Position numbers and translations under genes: made by a program. A stretch of DNA of 64,000 nucleotides, from the NCBI GenBank assembly GCA_019044685.2, contig JAGTXX020000007.1, positions 434,001 to 498,000 of the forward strand, given 5' to 3'. Below are positions 48,145-59,742 of the stretch, piece after piece. Source of the DNA: Nannochloris sp. 'desiccata' (Eukaryota > Chlorophyta > Trebouxiophyceae > Chlorellales > Chlorellaceae). A model generated the notes under the pieces. It saw only the letters and a list, made by a program, of their open reading frames with translations, was not told where the DNA came from and searched no databases. The first letter of the stretch is position 1. Each line of letters opens with the position of its first letter.

Positions 48145-48741
48145 TTTATATGCCTAGACTAGGCTATCTATCAGTATGTCTCTAAAAAGGAGTTGAGATA
48201 AAAAAAGAATAAGAGGCGAGATGGTGGCAAGGCCGCCGAGAGGGATATAAGCTTGAGAAACAGCAGGTTTGTAAGATTGCTAGAATTTGCTCCCTTTGCT
48301 TGATCACCGTGTAAAACAAATCTTCATGCTGGGGGGTTACTTAAAGAATGCAGCTTCGTTTTGAGGTTTTAATAAGGTGCCGCAATTTGATTTAAAAAAC
48401 ACGATTTCATATGTTTTCAAGTGTAAACTCTTTATTGACCATATTTTACAATACTATCTTGCCTGAATAAATTGCTATGTAAATTTTATTTGCTCATTTA
48501 GCTTTATCGCTCGGCAAAGGCTTCGTCTCTGGCCACGAGCAAGAAAAAACTTTTTCATCTCCCACCCGGTGACGGTGTGCAGTGACGCAAAATAATGTTT
48601 TTGTATGAAGCCTCAGGCTTCTAATATTGCAGGCTGCAAGCATTCAAGCATTCATTTTTTTCCTAGTTTGTATTTAATACTCTAAGTGTTAAGTGGACTG
48701 CTGGCTAAGGTTGTTTCCGCTTTTCCTCGTAATTTTCCTCG
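48145..48741. other. Divergent upstream region
   Basis: 597 AT-rich bases between the ZIP gene and an unknown gene. Nothing recognised. Confidence 0.45.
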
Positions 48742-49530
48742 ATGCAACGCCCAAGCCGTGGGCCGTTTGCTCTCTTAGGGACCGCAGCGGCATTAGGAGT
48801 AGGATTCAGAGCGATCAAAAAAGTAAGCGCATCATCTTTGCCGTTTTTGTTGGCAAACATTAGAATTTATCTGAATTGTTTGTTGTTTTCATCTTGGATC
48901 AGCTCACTAATTGATTTACTGTTCTCTTGTACTTGCGCATCTTGCAGGCTCGTCCATTCCAAGCCTGCAATGCCCTAAACCCCCTGAGTTCTACGTTTTT
49001 ACCGGCCAGCTTGGCTTCATTCGAACTTGCTGCGGAATCCGCCTACTCCAGCTCAACCTGTAAACCAGGGGTTTGGAGCATCACCATCAAAGATGGAATT
49101 CTCCTCGTGGTCTTTTTGGCAGGAGTGGTTCTATGTGGACAAGCTGCCTTGGCTGCCGTAAGTGCCTTCATTTTCAAAAAAGTGTCTTTTCTGGCGGGAG
49201 TTCCCGGCCCTCTATATCTTCTTTTCCTCATTTTCTAAAATATGACTTCACTCTACTTTCATTCTGTAGAATATCGGATATCCTAGAATTGCTGGTTTCA
49301 CTTTCGCAGTTGGATCCGCTTCGTATACCGCTGCAAGCAAGCTCTTTGGGATTGAAAAAGAAACCGCAATTTTAGGCCTAAAAATAGATCAAGAAACCGC
49401 AATTTTAGGCCTAAAAATAGATCACCTAGAGACGAGCCAAGCAGAAGTCAAGGCCGATCTTAAAGAGATGAAGTTTTATTTTATTGGCATGGGCGTTATC
49501 CTCTCAACTTTAATTCTTTTAAAGCGTTAA
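48742..49530 (+). CDS. Unknown membrane protein with C-terminal anchor
   Basis: Not recognised. Exons 48742-48822, 48948-49157 and 49270-49530 join in phase 0; 183 residues. The N-terminus (MQRPSRGPFALLGTAAALGV) could be an organelle leader. A hydrophobic helix, GILLVVFLAGVVLCGQAALA, lies about residue 74-94, a coiled-coil-like stretch near 130-165 (KIDHLETSQAEVKADLKEMK) and a final helix FYFIGMGVILSTLILLKR. The layout (helix, coiled coil, tail anchor) resembles MCU-regulator (DUF1640)-type proteins, a weak comparison. An exact 33-base in-frame tandem repeat duplicates ETAILGLKIDQ. Confidence 0.6.
49360..49424 (+). repeat. 33-base in-frame tandem duplication
   Basis: Two identical units starting GAAACCGCAATTTTAGGCCT, adding 11 residues to the encoded coiled-coil region. 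Confidence 0.9.
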
Positions 49531-49594
49531 TAGGTTTAAATAAGGCTCTCACTGTTCAAATATCACTTTTATCGAACAAATTACAATCATTTTT

Positions 49595-49596
<2 letters not shown>

Positions 49597-49656
<60 letters not shown>
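49597..49656. repeat. (CT)n microsatellite
   Basis: Thirty uninterrupted CT units. Confidence 0.95.
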
Positions 49657-49659
<3 letters not shown>

Positions 49660-50052
49660 CTTCTCTACTCTCTCTTATCTTCTTTTTTCTTAAAAACAGC
49701 ACTTTCTGCTGCTGGTCCTGGAAGGTTTGCCCCAATAGATTTTCAATGTTTGATATTCCCTCATTTTTTTTTACGTTTTCTTCTCTCATTCTGTCTTTAT
49801 TTCTGTTCTTTAATGAATATGTAAGTATATTACCCATCGTATAGAGCAATAGAAAGCAAAATCCGGCCGAGCATTAACTGTATGTTCAGACGGATTTGAC
49901 TTGACGGTGAAAATGTACATCTCATAAAACTGAGATAAAAAACCAGTATAGCTGCGTCTCAGCAAGGCAACTCGCTGCATACGGGCGGTGCAGCAGTAAA
50001 TGAAAGCTTTGGCGCTGGTTACCGGAGGTTTCTTCACCAACTCGAGGTAGTA

Positions 50053-50500
50053 GACAGCTTGGCAGCCACCCGGGGGCTGGAGGGCGGCGGGAGCGGCGGT
50101 GGGAACCAGTGGGATTTGCCCAAGGCAGCAGCGACTCAGCCAAGAAGAGAACGAGCGCAGCTGGATATTCAACGAGATAATGTATGTGATTCGATATCAT
50201 GGATGCCGCCAATCAGGGGTGCAGACGCAGCAGGCGATCAGGAATCGCCTGAGCGATCATCAACATTGTGATCAGCGCGGCACTGGTGGAGAGCAGGCTG
50301 CTGCAGCCCTCGTAGAAAACTTGGTTCTCATCTCCCTTTTGCAAAATTGCTCAAATTGGCGTTTAAATGCCAGTTCCCAGCCATCTCCCAGCCTTTCTCC
50401 CAGCCTTCTCCCAGCCTTCTCCCAGCCTCACTTTCTCATCTCCCACGCAAAACTAGAATGCAGATTTCTTTCGCAGATACTTGGCTGAAGTGTTTAAAGA
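50053..50500. repeat. Left arm of diverged inverted repeat
   Basis: Matches 51410-51848 in reverse complement with many substitutions and small gaps. Best-preserved core: AGGAATCGCCTGAGCGATCA at 50240-50259, identical in both arms. Confidence 0.7.
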
Positions 50501-51409
50501 AGTTCAATGTAAGGTTACATGAGAAATTCACGATGAAGTTATTTTAAATAGATGCAAGAATGCAGTAGAAACAGGGGCGCAGGCGCTATTGCTTTTTCAG
50601 CAGCGGATATGTTGGCAAGCGTCACGGTGCCGCTTCTTTTGCAGCAGCTTGCAGCCTTATGACGTCTTGTCCCCAACCGTCGCATCGCACATTTTATGCA
50701 TTTCAAGTAATGGGTTACTGTTCAAGTTAGGTTGAAAGAGCGGTAAAAGGGAGAGACTTCGGCGGCATAGCCTCTCCATCTTCCGTAGGCGGGGCAACGG
50801 TCTTCCAATTCCTGTTTTTCCCGCCGAGGTTACATATTCCACAGAACGCGCAGCGCGTCATATTCCCAAACGTCGCATCGCATATTGTAGTCCACCTCGA
50901 CAGCAGTAGCTCCGCATTGCTCCACGAAGACGCGTAGATTAGATCAGGCCGGCGCTGCAAATTTGGTGACTCTTCGCTGACAGAAACTTCTTGCTTGCGT
51001 TTCAGCGTAGCGGGATCAGTTTGTCTATCTCTTCGCGTTACCGCAGGCATGGTCTCTGCTCCACACTACGGTTCAACCTGCAGTTTAATACAAGAAGAAT
51101 AATCAGATGATTGATTATTTGACATCAAAATTTTCCTACGGCGCTTTGGACCGCCCCTCACCCTCTACAGTATTCTTACACAGTGCAGGCACACGGTAAC
51201 GTTGAGACATTTAGAAAATACCTGCCTCCGGATACTTGGGGCCCGGTCAACTCAATTTCGAGCAAGATCAGTTGGAGTGCGTGCGCGTCTTCTGCAGTCT
51301 TTTGGCCGTGCTCTCCGCTGTAGAGTGTCGAAAGAAGATTTGTGATGCTATTTTACAGGGCCGCGCAGGAATCTATGGGAACTTCTGCCTTTCTCGGCTG
51401 ATTTTCACC

Positions 51410-51848
51410 GTCCGAGAAAAAAATGGCGGGCTTACTATTTCTGACAGTATGAAATCTGGAATAATGGACGTTCAAGTTTCTCAGGAGGGAGATAAGAAAT
51501 CGAGGCTGGGAGAAAGGGGAATAGCATTGAAACGCCTTTTTACACATTTTCTGCAAAACAGAGATGAAGATCAAATGCCTACGGGTGGGCGAGCCTGCCT
51601 GCTCCCCACCAGTGCCGCATTGATCACAAGGTTGATGATCGCTCAGGCGATTCCTGATCCCCCTGCTGCGTCAGCACACTTGATTCTAGATCGGCAGTAC
51701 CCACGATATGAAATCATCGGTATTATCTCCTTGACTCTAGCTGCGCTCGTTCCTCACTGGGCTGGGTCGCTGCTGCCTTATGAGAATCCCAAACCTATTT
51801 CCACCGCCACCGCCGCCCTTCAGCCACCAGTGGCTGCCACGCTGTCTT
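51410..51848. repeat. Right arm of diverged inverted repeat
   Basis: Counterpart of 50053-50500. In the + orientation the arm is open (IAQAIPDPPAASAHLIL, then ISLTLAALVPHWAGSLLPYE), while the matching minus frame in the left arm has stops, so both look like remains of one protein-coding sequence. Confidence 0.65.
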
Positions 51849-52177
51849 TTAGCAACAGCTGATGACCGATCCAAAAAGACTGACCCTCCGGCGAGAGGAC
51901 ATGGCGATGACACCATCGATACCCTCCGAGAAACCACCGACGAATCTGTGTTTGATGAGGTGCTGCCTCCTGTGTGCAGCTGCAGGGACAGACCTGATGG
52001 CATGAGACGGGCTGCGCCGATCCCTCGCATGAGACCGGCTGGAGCTGCCCGCAGAAGGATTCGCCCCCCTCGGGTGCAACGCATCCCACCTGTTCCCAGG
52101 AGAAGACACGCTTTGATGACTATAGCCAGGAAAGTGCCATTGTCTCGTCCCAAGACCCCCCTCCTCCTCCTTCTCAA

Positions 52178-52899
52178 ATGCCAATGAATGAACACATCAT
52201 CTGCCATGCAGTGCCGTATCTTTCATGCATCCCTAAAGATGCGATGCATTCCATTCGTGTGGAATGCAGATTGGTACAAATTGTTTCTGGAGATGTCGAT
52301 ATCTCGGGTTCGGACCTGATGATGGCGTTGCAGGAAGCGTCTGAAAATACGGTGGTCTGGAAACTCGCTCGCCCCATGAAAACGTTTGAGACGTTCAACC
52401 AGACCGATTTCGTCGCTGGCATGGCGCACACCATCGGAACCAAGTTGGAAGAAGAACAGGCGGCCGACCAGGCAGCTGCACTCTCACTAGTATCCTCGGC
52501 TGAGTGCTTCCTAGATTCTTATCTGGGAAACGAGACGTTCCTAGATGCTCATTTCCTAGAACTTTTTTGGACTTCCTAGAAGGGAACCTCTCGTTTCCCC
52601 TATTAATTCCCCCGTTAACTCCTAGATTAAGCGAGGTTCCTAGATCAGCTCCTAGATTAAACTTGGAATCTAGGAACCGATCTAGGAACTGGAGGCGTCA
52701 ATCTAGGAAGCACTCAGCCGAGGATACTAGTGTCTTGTTGGAAGATTTCGCGGACGCTGCGAAGACGTCTTTAAAAGAAAAGCCAACTCCAGTCATACCT
52801 GTGCCACAAGAGATCGTCGTTCAGAACGATGACAGCGACAGCGATGGCGACAGCAATGGCGTATTCAATGCGGCGTACATTGCTGATGTAGAAACCTAG
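52178..52899 (+). CDS. Interrupted reading frame of unknown gene
   Basis: Two coding-like frames flank the inverted-repeat element. The first runs from ATG 52178 (open back to 51998), with MPMNEHIICHAVPYLSCIPK and an acid/Ala-rich end; the second ends VVQNDDSDSDGDSNGVF then NAAYIADVET and a stop. Simply removing the element with one target copy (240 bases) leaves them out of frame. A GT at 52504 and an AG at 52705-52706, both inside the terminal repeats, would splice them in frame (203-base intron). No family recognised; the 5' part is unresolved. Confidence 0.3.
52487..52730. mobile_element. MITE-like element with 33-base inverted repeats
   Basis: The sequence beginning CACTAGTATCCTCGGCTGAG at 52486 and ending with its exact complement at 52731 forms a perfect 33-base inverted repeat. 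If CTAG (52487-52490 and 52727-52730) is the target duplication the element is 236 bases. Because CTAG and ACTAGT are palindromes, duplication and repeat end cannot be told apart. The inside is packed with CCTAG/CTAGG motifs and a GGGAAACGAGA inverted pair. It encodes nothing. Confidence 0.75.
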
Positions 52900-54124
52900 G
52901 GCAATCAGCACTACTCTTTCATGTAGTGCTGAAACACCTTATAGATCGAGCTCCACTGCTAATACATAACTCTACTGTCTTTATAATCCCAGTTTCACCA
53001 GACAAGTATCTACCTTCCACCTGCACCGCCTGCCACTGCCAAGCGTGTTAACAGCAGCAGATGGTGCAGAAACCTCATAAGCAATCAGCCTTAACCTTCA
53101 CATACTACTGAATTCGTCTTTATGTAACAAGAACATACAAATACTAGCTAGCCTGTCTTGATATGCTCGTTAACTAGCTTCTGCGAGGCAAGCATTATCC
53201 TGCACCTTTCTTCAAGGAAAGCACTCTGGGGAAACAAAAGAGGTTGGCGAACTTTGAGTGGGAAACCTGGTCTCAATTGAAACCCGACAGAGTTGCTAAT
53301 TTAAAACAAAATTTTGTTTCCCAAGAGGGAGAGGCGTGCGCGGTGATTCACATTCCATTGCGGGCTTGTCCGTCACCCCGCCCGCGCCACGCTGAGGCCC
53401 TCTCCTCGGAGAAACTAAGATGGAAATATGACTTACATCTATAGACTCGTCATCTCTCTATATACCTTTACACGCCTTCAATTTGCAGCAGTTGGCCGCT
53501 GGTTCTAGGCGAACACCCAGTTCTGGTGATTCCCCCACGCTGCGGGAGCACCAGCTGCTCTCTGGTAGGTAACGCGCGCTACGATTCTAGACCCATCTGA
53601 ATGCAACATCCTGCTTCCAAATTACCGTCACTATCCATCTCTTTCCTGGCGCTGGAAACTCTACAAACTAGTATTGATAGCATTCAAAACAAAAAAAAGC
53701 CTCGACGATTCTCAAGATGTTTTTCACGGCCAGCAGCACGGCGCCACCCACGCTGCAAAGACCGATGCTCTTACTGGACGTAACCCAATAACGCAGCATC
53801 TGAAGCCTGTTGGATAGTGGCGCACTGAAAAGACGAAGACGACAACGACGGTCTTGGCAAAGGCGCTGGTGGGCGACGGCACGGCCCCCGGCAGCATGTC
53901 GAAAATCGGCACGAAACTCTCCAAATTTGCTTTCCCTGGTCCACCACGGCAGTATTACCCCGTATACATCTTAGATCAACTCCAAAGCTCGCTGTAAAGC
54001 CTAATTATAGAATGTAAAAATAGCCTAAAAATCGTCCCCGGAGCAAAAATAGTAAGAATTAGCCAAGCCAAAAAGCTTATTTCACAGTCTACTTGGTCAA
54101 CAATATCAGTTATTATTCGCAACT

Positions 54125-56284
54125 ATGGGGGATCCACTTTGCAGTAATTCCACTAGTTCCACACCTCGGCTCTACGAGGACGTTACATTGCTTCTGGCCG
54201 ATCCAGAAAAGCAGTTTCCCGAGGAGTTTGATCCTAAGCGCCCTTTCAAGGTCAAGGTGATGAAAAAGACATCACGTGAAACATTCTGTTCAAGGTTGGC
54301 CAATGTAAATGGCGAAGCTGTGGTGGCTCTTGAAGATTTCGATCCTACAGGGCAGAAGGATGAACCACCAGAGCTTGTCGAGCTTTGCGACGAGGCTACG
54401 TACATTGTCGTTCCTCGCGAAGACAAGGCCACCGAAAAGAGGGTAAGCCTCTTTGCTTTGCATGCTGCATTTGTTATCTGTGGTAGATTTAAAATTAGAG
54501 AGAGAGAGAGAATTACAGCCTTTAGCACAGAGAATGTGCTCTACTGCCAATCACAAGAGAACAAATGACAGAACGCAGGTGCAATCAGGAAGAAAATAAT
54601 CAAGAAAAATATATGTAAAAACTCTGTATGATAAGCGAAAAACTCAAAAGAATAATGCATCAAGTTACGGCTTTCTTGACGGAGAACTCCTCGTGAGTCC
54701 GTCAATTGGATTCTACACAGCAAGCTTTTCAAAAAAACCGACAGCGGCGGCAGAATTTTCCTTCCACTAACACCACAATATTTCCACTAAACGCCAATTT
54801 CCGGCGATACTAACTTTTCTCCACTTCATTCTACAACATCGTCTCTCCATTTCTCAAGCTATCAATCCCATTCACTTAATCTCTCTTCTTTCTGCTAATT
54901 TTTCAAACACATCTTTGATCGAAAATACTTTTTTCTTATTTTGATCCCTTCCCCACACTTCACCCCTTTTCCTAACAATAAAAAGTTTGTTCTTAGATTT
55001 CTTACATTTTTATCTATATCTTTTTCGCATTTTGCGTTTATTTTTGCTCTGACAACCTTAGCACCCTGAAAAGTGTGCTGTGTTGCTGACTGGGAGCACC
55101 CAATAGCACCTTCGACGACAACCCTGCAGCACCTATACACAGCCGAGTTCCTCCTACGATGGTCTACTAATCAAAACTCGTGCTAACTAACCTGGAATCA
55201 GTCCTCACCTCTTCCCAAGCCCCTCTGTAGGTACGTAAAACACTATACCTGCTGTCTGCATCCCATTTTTCTATTTTGCCCACTATCTCCTCTATGCTAG
55301 CGCGAGTTTTGGATTAGAGATTCAGTCGAATAAAGAATATATTACAAACCCACGCAGCTTGCTGCGTCAATCTTCAGTAAGTGTTTTCTCCTAGAGAAGC
55401 TCATTCTGTATAATAAGCGAAAAACTCAAAAGACACCAAGGCCAGAAAAAAACGGTGCCGCCGTAGATTTAAAATTAAACACTGATCTTTTTGGCAAAAT
55501 TTCACCTTTGCGTTGATTTGTTTCTTTTGATTTTGCAGTTTGAAAGCATCGAAGTTTGGCAGAAGAATCAGACATCCGGCGATGAACGCATGCTGGTGAA
55601 ACGTGCCATGAAAGAATTGGAGAAGAACCATACTAACGTCAGGCCCTGGTGCAAGAAAAAATTGACTGGCCCTGATGGCTGGTTCCGAGAAGTAGATGCA
55701 GCAGCCATTGCTGATGGGTGTGCTATTATAGTTGAGCACAAAAATATTATGGATTCACAGGGCGCTTCTCAGCTTACAGAGCTGGCTGATGAAATTGAGT
55801 ACGTCCTCGGTTCGGTTGAAAATTATTCCCATTCTTTTTGTTGGTTTTAGGGAATAACGTTTTCTTGATTTGGATTTCATTCATCTTTCTTGTGTCTTCT
55901 TTTCCTTTCTGCAGTGCGTATAAAGACAGCGGCGTGGGTACCGTGGCCGACTTTGCTGGCCTGCGCATCATGTGTGCCATTGCTGGCCCAGTGGAGACGA
56001 GCAACCCCAATGACCTAAAGAAGATGAACGCTCGGTTACAGAGATACAATTGCTATAAATGGTTTGAAGAGAAAGGTTACGGTGATGACCCTTGCAGCCC
56101 TTTCCAGGCTTCGGGGGCTTCCTGTGATGCTGATGTATCCACTAAGAGCCCCGGCAATGGCCCCACCGCTCCGGCTGCGGTGCCTCGTAGAGTTGGGCGT
56201 CTCCTCGCCCCAATGCGAGGATCAACCATGCTGGTCCGCCCTCGCCTGGCCAACAGGGTGTCTGGCTTCAGATCCTCTTTCTAA
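54125..56284 (+). CDS. PD-(D/E)XK nuclease-like protein
   Basis: Exons 54125-54442, 55539-55798 and 55915-56284 join in phase 0 then 2 into 315 residues. The N-terminal about 105 residues are an unrecognised, charged domain. The middle exon has the restriction-endonuclease-fold pattern: a Glu-rich helix (SGDERMLVKRAMKELEKNH), then WFREVDAAAIADGCAIIVEH followed by KN, giving Glu, Asp and E-x-K in the expected strands, and a helix with QLTELADEIEAYK. The C-terminal third is Pro/Arg-rich. Such a modular header plus nuclease layout is reminiscent of Crinkler-type or transposon-associated nucleases, but the N-terminus lacks the LFLAK-type header. It stands alone in repeat-rich DNA. Its first intron (1096 bases) is the longest in the window. 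Confidence 0.5.
54624..55433 (+). repeat. Direct repeats bracketing part of a long intron
   Basis: Twenty-eight bases starting CTGTATGATAAGCGAAAAAC at 54624-54651 recur with one change at 55406-55433, bracketing about 750 bases of the first intron of the nuclease-like gene. They may mark an insertion. Confidence 0.5.
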
Positions 56285-57862
56285 AACCCTCCTGATAGTC
56301 ACGAGGTATTCTTTCTTACCGGTATTTCAAGAATAATAAATTACCACTTGATTTTTTTCTTTCATCTGCATGACCATCTACTATTTCTCAGTTTTCCCTT
56401 TTCCACATTCCGTAGTAGTACTAGCTCCTAAAAGTTTTGATTCATTTCATTTTGGTTCAACGGTCGAGATGTCCTTTCTGTTTTAATGTTCTTTCTATTT
56501 CTGTCTTTCTGTAGCACACGTGTAAAAATTACAATTTAGGTCTTTCATATTCGAATCAGCTCCTGCACCCAGTATCGCTACATGGCAGCTGCAATAGTAC
56601 CTAATAGAATGGAATAGATGTCTCTCCAGCGACGGTAAATACAATATCACCAAAGGCAGGTACAACCAGCCCGCCTGATTTTAAACACGTGGATAGGACG
56701 CAAAACTTCCAGATCGGATGCACCAGCTGCCTTCTAAAACTCCGCCCAGTGTGGATCGTCAAGAATACATTTGGCGCACTGGCCAGTGGTGCAAGCCGGG
56801 ATCATCGACGATAGGGTCCGTCGGTGATCCTAGAAGTTTGCTGTGTATGTTCTCTTTGGAGAGGGCGACTGGGGCAGTACCTAATACGTCAAATCTGCCA
56901 GTTCTTTTACTTCTTCCTGTTGCGAGCCCATGAGCGGGCTCCAGCGAGCCCAGGAGAAAGCCGGCGGGCAGGATATCCTTGTGATCGATCACAAAAGGGA
57001 TATAAAGAAATGCCGCCTCAATAAGATAATGAAGCGCTCGCAGGGACTATGACAAGCCCTCTAGAGTCACCGCGCGTATATAAAGTATTTACGGAATCCG
57101 CTAGTGGCTACAGGGAGGAGCAGCCTGTCTTGTCTTTATGATTACGATTCAGTATTTTGTGATCTCGGGAAACAGCGAGGTCGCTTAGTGCCGTTTCCCC
57201 GCGCAAAAAGACGTTTCCCTTAGATATAAAAATGCATTTGCGGGGAAAAATCGAGTTTCCCAGCCTTTCCCAAGAGGGAGAAAACTGTTTCCCACGAGCC
57301 TTTCTTGGGGCACAGCAGCAGAGATCCAAGAGGACCCTTCTTTCACGCTTGGAGATGCTTTCCAAGCATACCCTCTTCTAATTGACCTATATTAATGTGT
57401 AGATTCTATGCTGTAGATTTCTGTTGAGAAATTTGTCCTCTAAAAGTGGACCTGATCTAGCTCCAACCGATCTGGCTACCCTGACACGAAGACGAGATCG
57501 TACACTATTGGTCAAACAGACCTTCTGCCCGCCAATGCGATGATTCTTGACGCGCGAGATGTTCCTCTTAGAATAGCGCTAGGGCTCGGTTGAAGAGTAA
57601 ATCCTCGTCCTGCAATCATCTGCGGGTAAGCTTGCAGAGTAGTATTTGGCCGTGCAGTCGTAGCCGGAACAACAGTGGCGAAATTTCCATTGCGCAGATA
57701 TATTGTAATAGTTCAATGGTGGTTTAGCGCGGTGTAATTAGTGTGAAATTTTGCGAGCCTCTGAAAAGTTTCTTCTTCGCTTGATTTGAGTGGTAGCATT
57801 GGCATTGTTCGAGCTATAAAGCCAACTCTGGCCCCGTCGAGCTACCTTGACAAATTTATAAG
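56285..57862. other. Gene-poor gap with GTTTCCC motifs
   Basis: 1.6 kb without a confident gene. From about 57165 to 57295 GTTTCCC/GGGAAAC strings occur at least six times in both orientations. A leftward frame at 56759-56992 is open but unassignable. The last 300 bases must hold the SHMT promoter. Confidence 0.45.
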
Positions 57863-59742
57863 ATGGCTCTCTTGCTCAGGCACGGTCGCCGTGCCCTTGA
57901 AGTCTCAGCTCGCGGCTTGGTAGGTTTCATTTCTGCGGCTAGTGCTATTTCAGTGGAGCTGTGAAGACTCGAAAACCGACTCATCTCTCAAATTTACTCC
58001 ATCTTGTGCAGGGATCAAGTGTCCGCACCTTTGCTGCTCAGGTTAGTAATGTGATCTGTGCCGCATTCCCTTCCACAGCGTCGATTGACACCTCAAACTT
58101 TGCGATCCACCCACCAACACCTCTCACTTTTGATTTCTTATCCCCTTTTCTACAGCCTGCTACCAATGATGCCGATTATGAGAAGTTCTCTTCTGATGTG
58201 AACCGTTCTCACGTCACTGTAAGCCCCATTTTACAAACTATCTTTTGATTAAAGAATCTACTACCTGCACCCCACACCCAACCCGCCAGTAGCTCACCCA
58301 TTTTTATTTTTATTTTCGTTGTTCCCCCTTTGCAGTGGCCCAAGGTTCTTAACCAGTCTCTTGAAGAAGTCGACCCTGAGCTCTATGATATTATTGAGCA
58401 CGAAAAGAATAGACAATACAAGGGCCTCGAGCTCATCCCTTCTGAAAATTTTGTGTCTCGCTCAGTCATGGAGGCAGTCGGCTCTGTCATGACCAACAAA
58501 TACAGTGAAGGATACCCTGGTGCTCGTTACTACGGAGGTAACGAATTTATTGATCAAGCAGAAAGCCTTTGCCAACAACGTGCTCTTGCTGCATTCCGCC
58601 TCGATCCCGAACAGTGGGGTGTCAATGTTCAATCCTTATCTGGCTCTCCTGCCAATTTCCAAGTCTATACCGCTCTTTTGAAGCCTCATGACCGTATCAT
58701 GGGGTTGGACTTACCCCACGGTGGACATCTTTCCCATGGATTCCAAACAGACACCAAGAAAATCTCAGCTACTTCAATCTTTTTTGAAACCATGCCATAC
58801 CGTCTTGATGAGTCAACTGGGTTGATTGATTATGACGCGTTGGACAATTCCGCTACCTTGTTCAGGCCTAAGCTCATCGTTGCCGGTGCTTCTGCCTATA
58901 CCAGACACTACGATTACCCTCGTATGCGTGCTATTGCAGACAAGCACAAGGCTATTTTGCTTGCAGATATGGCACATATTTCTGGCCTCGTGGCTGCTGG
59001 TGAAGTCCCCTCACCTTTTGATTACGCTGATGTCGTGACCACCACTACCCACAAATCTCTTCGTGGTCCCCGTGGTGCTATGATCTTCTACAGAAAGGGC
59101 CAAAAGGGAACCGATAAGAAGGGAAATCCTATCATGTACGATCTTGAAACCCCTATCAACTTTTCCGTCTTCCCCGGTTTACAAGGAGGCCCCCACAACC
59201 ACACCATCTCTGGCCTTGCCTGCGCTTTAAAGCAATCTACCACTGCTGAATTCAAGTTGTATCAACAACAGGTCCTCCGTAACTCTACTGCTTTGGCAAA
59301 TGGACTTCAAGGGCGTGGCTTTACCTTGGTGTCAGGTGGTACTGACAACCACATCGTGTTGACTGATCTCCGACCTCAAAATGTCGATGGATCTCGCGTT
59401 GAACGCGTTCTTGAGTTGGCACATATTGCTACTAACAAGAATACTGTGCCTGGAGATGTGTCTGCCATGGTGCCTGGGGGTTTACGCATGGGTTCACCCG
59501 CTTTGACTTCTCGCGGCTTTGTCGAGGCTGATTTCGATCACGTCGCTGAGCTTGTGTCACGTGGTGTTGGCATTGCCCAGGCTGTGAAGAAGCAGACCGG
59601 TCCTAAATTGAAGGACTTCAAGGAGTACTTGGAGAAGGAGGCTCCTGCCGAGCTTGTTGCTTTGCGTGAAGAGGTGGAGGAATTCGCCAAGCAGTTCCCA
59701 ACTATCGGCTTTGAAAAGGCATCTATGAGGTATACTGAGTAA
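57863..59742 (+). CDS. SHMT: Serine hydroxymethyltransferase, mitochondrial type
   Basis: PLP enzyme that interconverts serine and glycine with tetrahydrofolate; in photosynthetic cells the mitochondrial form works with glycine decarboxylase in photorespiration. Exons 57863-57919, 58012-58041, 58156-58218 and 58336-59742, all phase 0; 518 residues. The leader [20 protein letters not shown] is Arg-rich without acids, a mitochondrial presequence. Family blocks: [60 protein letters not shown] and [19 protein letters not shown], with the PLP lysine at about 289. The three tiny 5' exons split the leader from the catalytic exon. Confidence 0.96.

Larger units (their letters stand above)
49657..54124. 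other. Gene-poor, repeat-rich region
   Basis: No confident gene in 4.5 kb. It holds two diverged inverted copies of degraded coding sequence, an element with long terminal inverted repeats, and an interrupted reading frame (each listed separately). A short motif around TGCGATGCGACG recurs near 50685 and 50870. Several medium frames (for example 51236-51862 and 51780-52187) lack introns, motifs or a recognisable product and may be remains of old genes or elements. Confidence 0.5.

Noticed and set aside
54483..55477. Tandem duplication of the nuclease gene intron
   Set aside because: The short matches (28 and 15 bases) are in different order at the two places, so a simple duplication does not explain them.
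56759..56992. Retrotransposon-like frame
   Set aside because: A short open stretch only; no reverse transcriptase, integrase or protease motif could be seen.
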